DNA from: Pohlia nutans | Lineage: Eukaryota; Streptophyta; Bryopsida; Bryales; Mniaceae | Assembly (NCBI GenBank): GCA_022496805.1 | Contig: CM040085.1 | Span: 15,715,811-15,779,810 of the forward strand | Reading direction: 5' to 3' | Length of the DNA: 64,000 bases | Shown: in pieces, positions 60,566-64,000 of the stretch | How positions within the stretch are numbered: the first letter of the stretch is position 1 | How the letters are laid out: every line of letters starts with the position of its first letter | Notes under the pieces: model-generated | What the model was told of the DNA's origin: nothing | Seen by the model: only the letters and a program-made list of their open reading frames with translations | Database searches by the model: none | Program-made: the position numbers and the translations under genes

Positions 60566-61638
60566 TTAACCCTTTAGTGCCCAGGTAACCAGTAAGTAGT
60601 CACTAGATCACTAGAAAATGAAATGTTGTAACATCTGTGTACCATCTCAGTCCGGCGTCTGAAGTTCAAATGTGTAATTTTTTATTCTGCAAATACTGCA
60701 AAAAGAAAAATTTAGAATCTGAATTTTTTAGATATCCAAATACCTATGTACAAAACACCAAAAATATTGCAAATACCTCAAACTATAGTTAACACTTACA
60801 AATACAACACATGTACTATGCGGTATTTCTTGTGTTTGGAAGTTTGTTATCTTGAAAAAAATTCCGGATTGTGTTCTCTTGTTCATGTTCCATTAGTGTA
60901 TGTATTCCAATCTTGATTAATGTACCAACTCCTTTCTTATTTTGACATATAACTTATTGTCCTAAATCATACTCCCTCTGTTTCAAAATAAAACCGTGGT
61001 TTCTATTTCAGTGCGGGATTAAAAACAGTGACCGGCTTTTAACCACAATGCGCTTTTTAACCACATAACACGCTTTTCAAGCGCATTTAAAATAATCGGT
61101 GCTTTTCAAGCGTTTTTTAAATAACGCACTTTTCAAATAATGAAAGATATTTCAAATAACGCGCCTGTGAATGATAGGCATGAGTAGTGGTAATAACGAA
61201 ACCATGGTTTTATTCTGGCACGGAGTTTATGCAGAAACCATGGTTTTATTGTGAAACAGAGGGAGTATATGGCTAAGTCACTCTCACTTATAAAATTCAC
61301 AATAATTATGTGTGCGTCCGTTCTTGACATGAAAGATTGCAATGGAGAGGCGTTGACAAAATTCATTGCTCAACATCTTCACTTTCATTTTTGAAAATTT
61401 GACCATGATTTTATTCAACTTTGATGTCACACACCTCCCAAAATCTCATTTTTGAGTGTACATTATATGGTTCAAAGACATACTATAATCTTCCAATCCA
61501 ACAGTCCAATCTTACCAAGATTTAACCAACACTTGTTTGATTAAGCTATACTTACATTTATACAGTTTAATACTATTAATAGTATCAATAATTTCAACAT
61601 AGAGAGCATTAAAAAACTGTGGTTTCTCCTAGGGTTAA
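60566..61638. mobile_element. piggyBac-like element (1,073 bp) with nested Stowaway-like MITE
   Basis: The left end is TTAACCCTTTAGTGCCC and the right end read inward is TTAACCCTAGGAGAAACC. The subterminal match between ends is weaker than in other family members. It contains the Stowaway-like element 60970-61267 and shares its right TTAA with the next element. Confidence 0.5.
60970..61267. mobile_element. Stowaway-like (Tc1/mariner) MITE
   Basis: The left end is TACTCCCTCTGTTTCAAAAT and the right end read inward is TACTCCCTCTGTTTCACAAT. TA is present at both borders. This is very close to the plant Stowaway consensus. The subterminal inverted repeat continues (AACC(G/A)TGGTTTCT). Confidence 0.9.
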
Positions 61639-61930
61639 CCCCTACACATCCTCACCCCTCTTCAAATTTGGAGAATTTCAAAGATGTCTTATAAAATGTA
61701 ACTAAGAGGGATACTCTGGACTTGATATATGAATACAAGTTGTACATTACGAATTTTTGACTCTATCCACACCGTTAAATTTATGATTGTTGTCACAAAT
61801 ATTTTTGTATATAATTGAACCTTAAAATTGAAAAATCTTTTGTAATTCAATTACGAATAAGATATTGGCAATTTGTACATGAAATTTGTAGTGATTGGTT
61901 GAAATGTAATACTCTAAGTGTAGTGATTTT
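61635..61930. mobile_element. piggyBac-like element, one recognised end
   Basis: It begins TTAACCCCTACACATCC. Its sequence matches 57926 onward for about 250 bp. The right end was not identified. Confidence 0.6.
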
Positions 61931-63597
61931 TGAAGATTTTTTAATTGTTTAATTCTATGAGTTGACTTTTTTAAGAGCACTTTTACATTGAAATCTTCAA
62001 AATTTTGGGTGAATCACTACAACATAAAATGAGGCATAAAAATTTCACAAATCACCCCCTTTCTAATCAGATCACACATGCATGAAGCTAACTTCCCATA
62101 AAACATATAGTAAAAAATCCACACTGCAAAAAGTCAATGACAGATAAGAAAACTGTGTTTGATTCTGTACATCGTCCACATTCTGGACGGTAGGAAGTTT
62201 AGTGGTCAACTTCATGGTTCAAGGTGGCACTACCTTGTCAAAATATTCTTGTCATTGTTCATCTTCCATGATTCCCACTCAATAAAACTTCAGTCATATA
62301 ACAATTATTCTGACTCAATATGCACACAGCCATGCATGACTCACAGCATGACACAATATAAATTAAAACTGAGCTTCATGTCACTGAGCTTTCCTCATGA
62401 CAGAGAAATCAGATCAAGAATATCTGGGTCAGTATAAAACATTTTCAAAAATAAATACTGAAATATCCTGGAATTATTTTTTCAGGAAAAAGTAGTTCTG
62501 GTATGCTAAAGAGAATCTTAAAGAATATATATGAAAATTCTTCTCATTGAACCTTATTTTATTTGAAGAAATTGAATATCCAACACAGTTGTGTCAACCA
62601 TGCTCTCCAGATGTGGTGTTCTCAGCCAAAAAAATTTGACTAATTAATTTTGACTAGAGTCTTACATGATTTTGGAAGTATGATTTTGGAAGTGGCTACA
62701 TTTACATAAGAAAATTTGAGCAAAAAAGTATATGTATATGAACTCTTTATGAAAACCAAGATCAAGCTTGAGCCACTTTATAGAAATCGATTCTCACTTC
62801 GATGGAGATGACACTAAGATAGAGGGACCTTATTTGGACTCTCTAAGGATTTTTTACTATTGTGATATATCTGAAATTTTTAGTCTTCTAAGAAGTTAGA
62901 AATGATCGACTATCATAAAAAAAAAACAGTTCAGAAAATTCATCATTAATTTATTTTAAAAATATGCAAACAACAAATTTTAATTGATGTATATATCCGA
63001 CCCTTTTAATAGCATGTAATTGTAACCATGTGGAGTTTGTAAACATGACTTAGAAACAAGAACTTGATAGGTGAATGCTTGTGAAATGAATAAGAGTTTT
63101 CAACTACGAGGGAACAATTCACTTGTAGAAAGGGTGGTATTTGGGCACCAAGGAATATTTTTAGAGCATGGTGTCAAAGGCCTATGTTGGCACTAGCTTA
63201 GTGCCAACATGGGCTTTTGGCACTACACTCTAATACTAGTTGCACTTTTTATGAAATAAAATTGGTGGTGGAAATGGCATAAGATCGTTCTGCCTTCTTG
63301 GAATGAGTGTGCGAAATATTGTAAAGAAAGATAGTATGAATCTTCTAGTAATCGCAATAATTGCAGTCAGTTAGATACTCGTGCAATTCCTTTCTACAAT
63401 GATCTCTCATACACTCATCCAAACATGTGTATCCAAGTTCTATTGTGCCTTCTAAAGATACAACCATAAAGGTCTTGGTTTATGTTTTAGAAGGCCAACT
63501 TGGTCTTAGTTTATGCCATTTTGACTTTCGACATTGAATAACATGCCCGATTGTCTTGTGAGAATTTAGTGTAAAAAAGCCATGTTGGAATAGGTGG
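61931..63597. other. AT-rich intergenic stretch, nothing recognised
   Basis: No gene or RNA is supported. A short inverted repeat, TTGGCACTAGCTTAGTGCCAA, spans 63188-63208, with a further TTTGGCACTA copy just after it. The open frame at 62159-62437 has no domain. Confidence 0.5.
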
Positions 63598-64000
63598 TTA
63601 ACTCCTAAACGCTCAATCACCATTTCTGGTCACTACCTGAATCTAATAGGTTGCCAGGAACAAAAAAGTTCTTTTTTTGAAAAATAAAAGACATTTTAAA
63701 ATACTAAAACAACTCTACTTTCCAACGCAATTTGAATTATGTAAATCCAAGTTAAATTCCACGTGGGAGAATTTTTTTTAAGTGGATCACCTCAACATTG
63801 TCTTATAAAATTTGCTCATTGGGGAAAGAGTAATGATGTTCCCTCCATCGTTTCTTTTGTTATTTTGAAGTTTACAATAGATAAACCAACTTTAACCAAT
63901 CATGCTAAATTTTAAACTTTAAAAATAATTTATAAAAAAATTCAAAGGTTAATACTTTTAATTTCATTAAAAAAATATCTAAAGTTATTTTTCGAATGTT
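63598..64000. mobile_element. piggyBac-like element running off the window
   Basis: It begins TTAACTCCTAAACGCTCAA and matches 49778 onward (CTACTTTCCAACGCAATTTG). It continues to the last base, so the right end is outside the window. Confidence 0.7.

Noticed and set aside
8348..63700. Telomeric origin for the recurring CCCCTAAA motifs
   Set aside because: The motif occurs once per element end, adjacent to TTAA and followed by element-specific sequence, and never as tandem CCCTAAA repeats.

Overview
The window is nuclear DNA from a land plant. Genes have several short introns with GT..AG borders. The gene families are plant ones (TIFY, IQ67-domain/DUF4005, plant RMD5 and plant LRR). They are separated by long AT-rich tracts full of small inverted-repeat transposons. 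A linker-histone-like gene with a protamine-type Arg/His tail, the compact introns and the MITE load suggest a non-seed plant with motile sperm, such as a bryophyte or lycophyte. That placement is inference; no rRNA, organellar or species-diagnostic sequence is present.

Layout. 1-18 kb is the first gene-rich block: the 3' part of a TIFY8-like gene (+), a small multi-pass membrane protein (+), a conserved plant protein of unknown function in five exons (+), a six-exon LRR protein (-) and a short Sel1-repeat protein (+). 18-41 kb is almost gene-free. It holds several MITE families, a 142-bp tandem array, foldbacks and one possible three-exon gene fragment. 41.8-46.9 kb holds a six-exon IQD calmodulin-binding scaffold gene (+) and a single-exon H1/H5-like gene with an Arg/His tail (-). 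47-54.5 kb is again transposon-rich. 54.6-56.2 kb holds a complete RMD5/GID2-type ubiquitin-ligase gene (-). 56.2-64 kb is tandem repeats and MITEs.

Two observations stand out. First, many elements carry terminal inverted repeats of the form TTAA-CCC(C/T)(T)AAACGTC, flanked by or including TTAA. This looks like a piggyBac-type MITE swarm. Related copies sit in introns of two host genes, and two pairs appear to abut across one shared TTAA. Second, the H1-like gene joins a winged-helix domain to a 39-residue C-terminal tail with 25 Arg and 9 His, a good candidate for an H1-derived sperm nuclear basic protein.

Exon structures were built by hand from splice signals, reading phase and family similarity remembered from training. 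No alignment or transcript evidence was available. The genes do not form one pathway: TIFY8 and IQD belong to transcriptional and calcium signalling, RMD5 to the GID/CTLH ubiquitin ligase, and the H1-like protein to chromatin.
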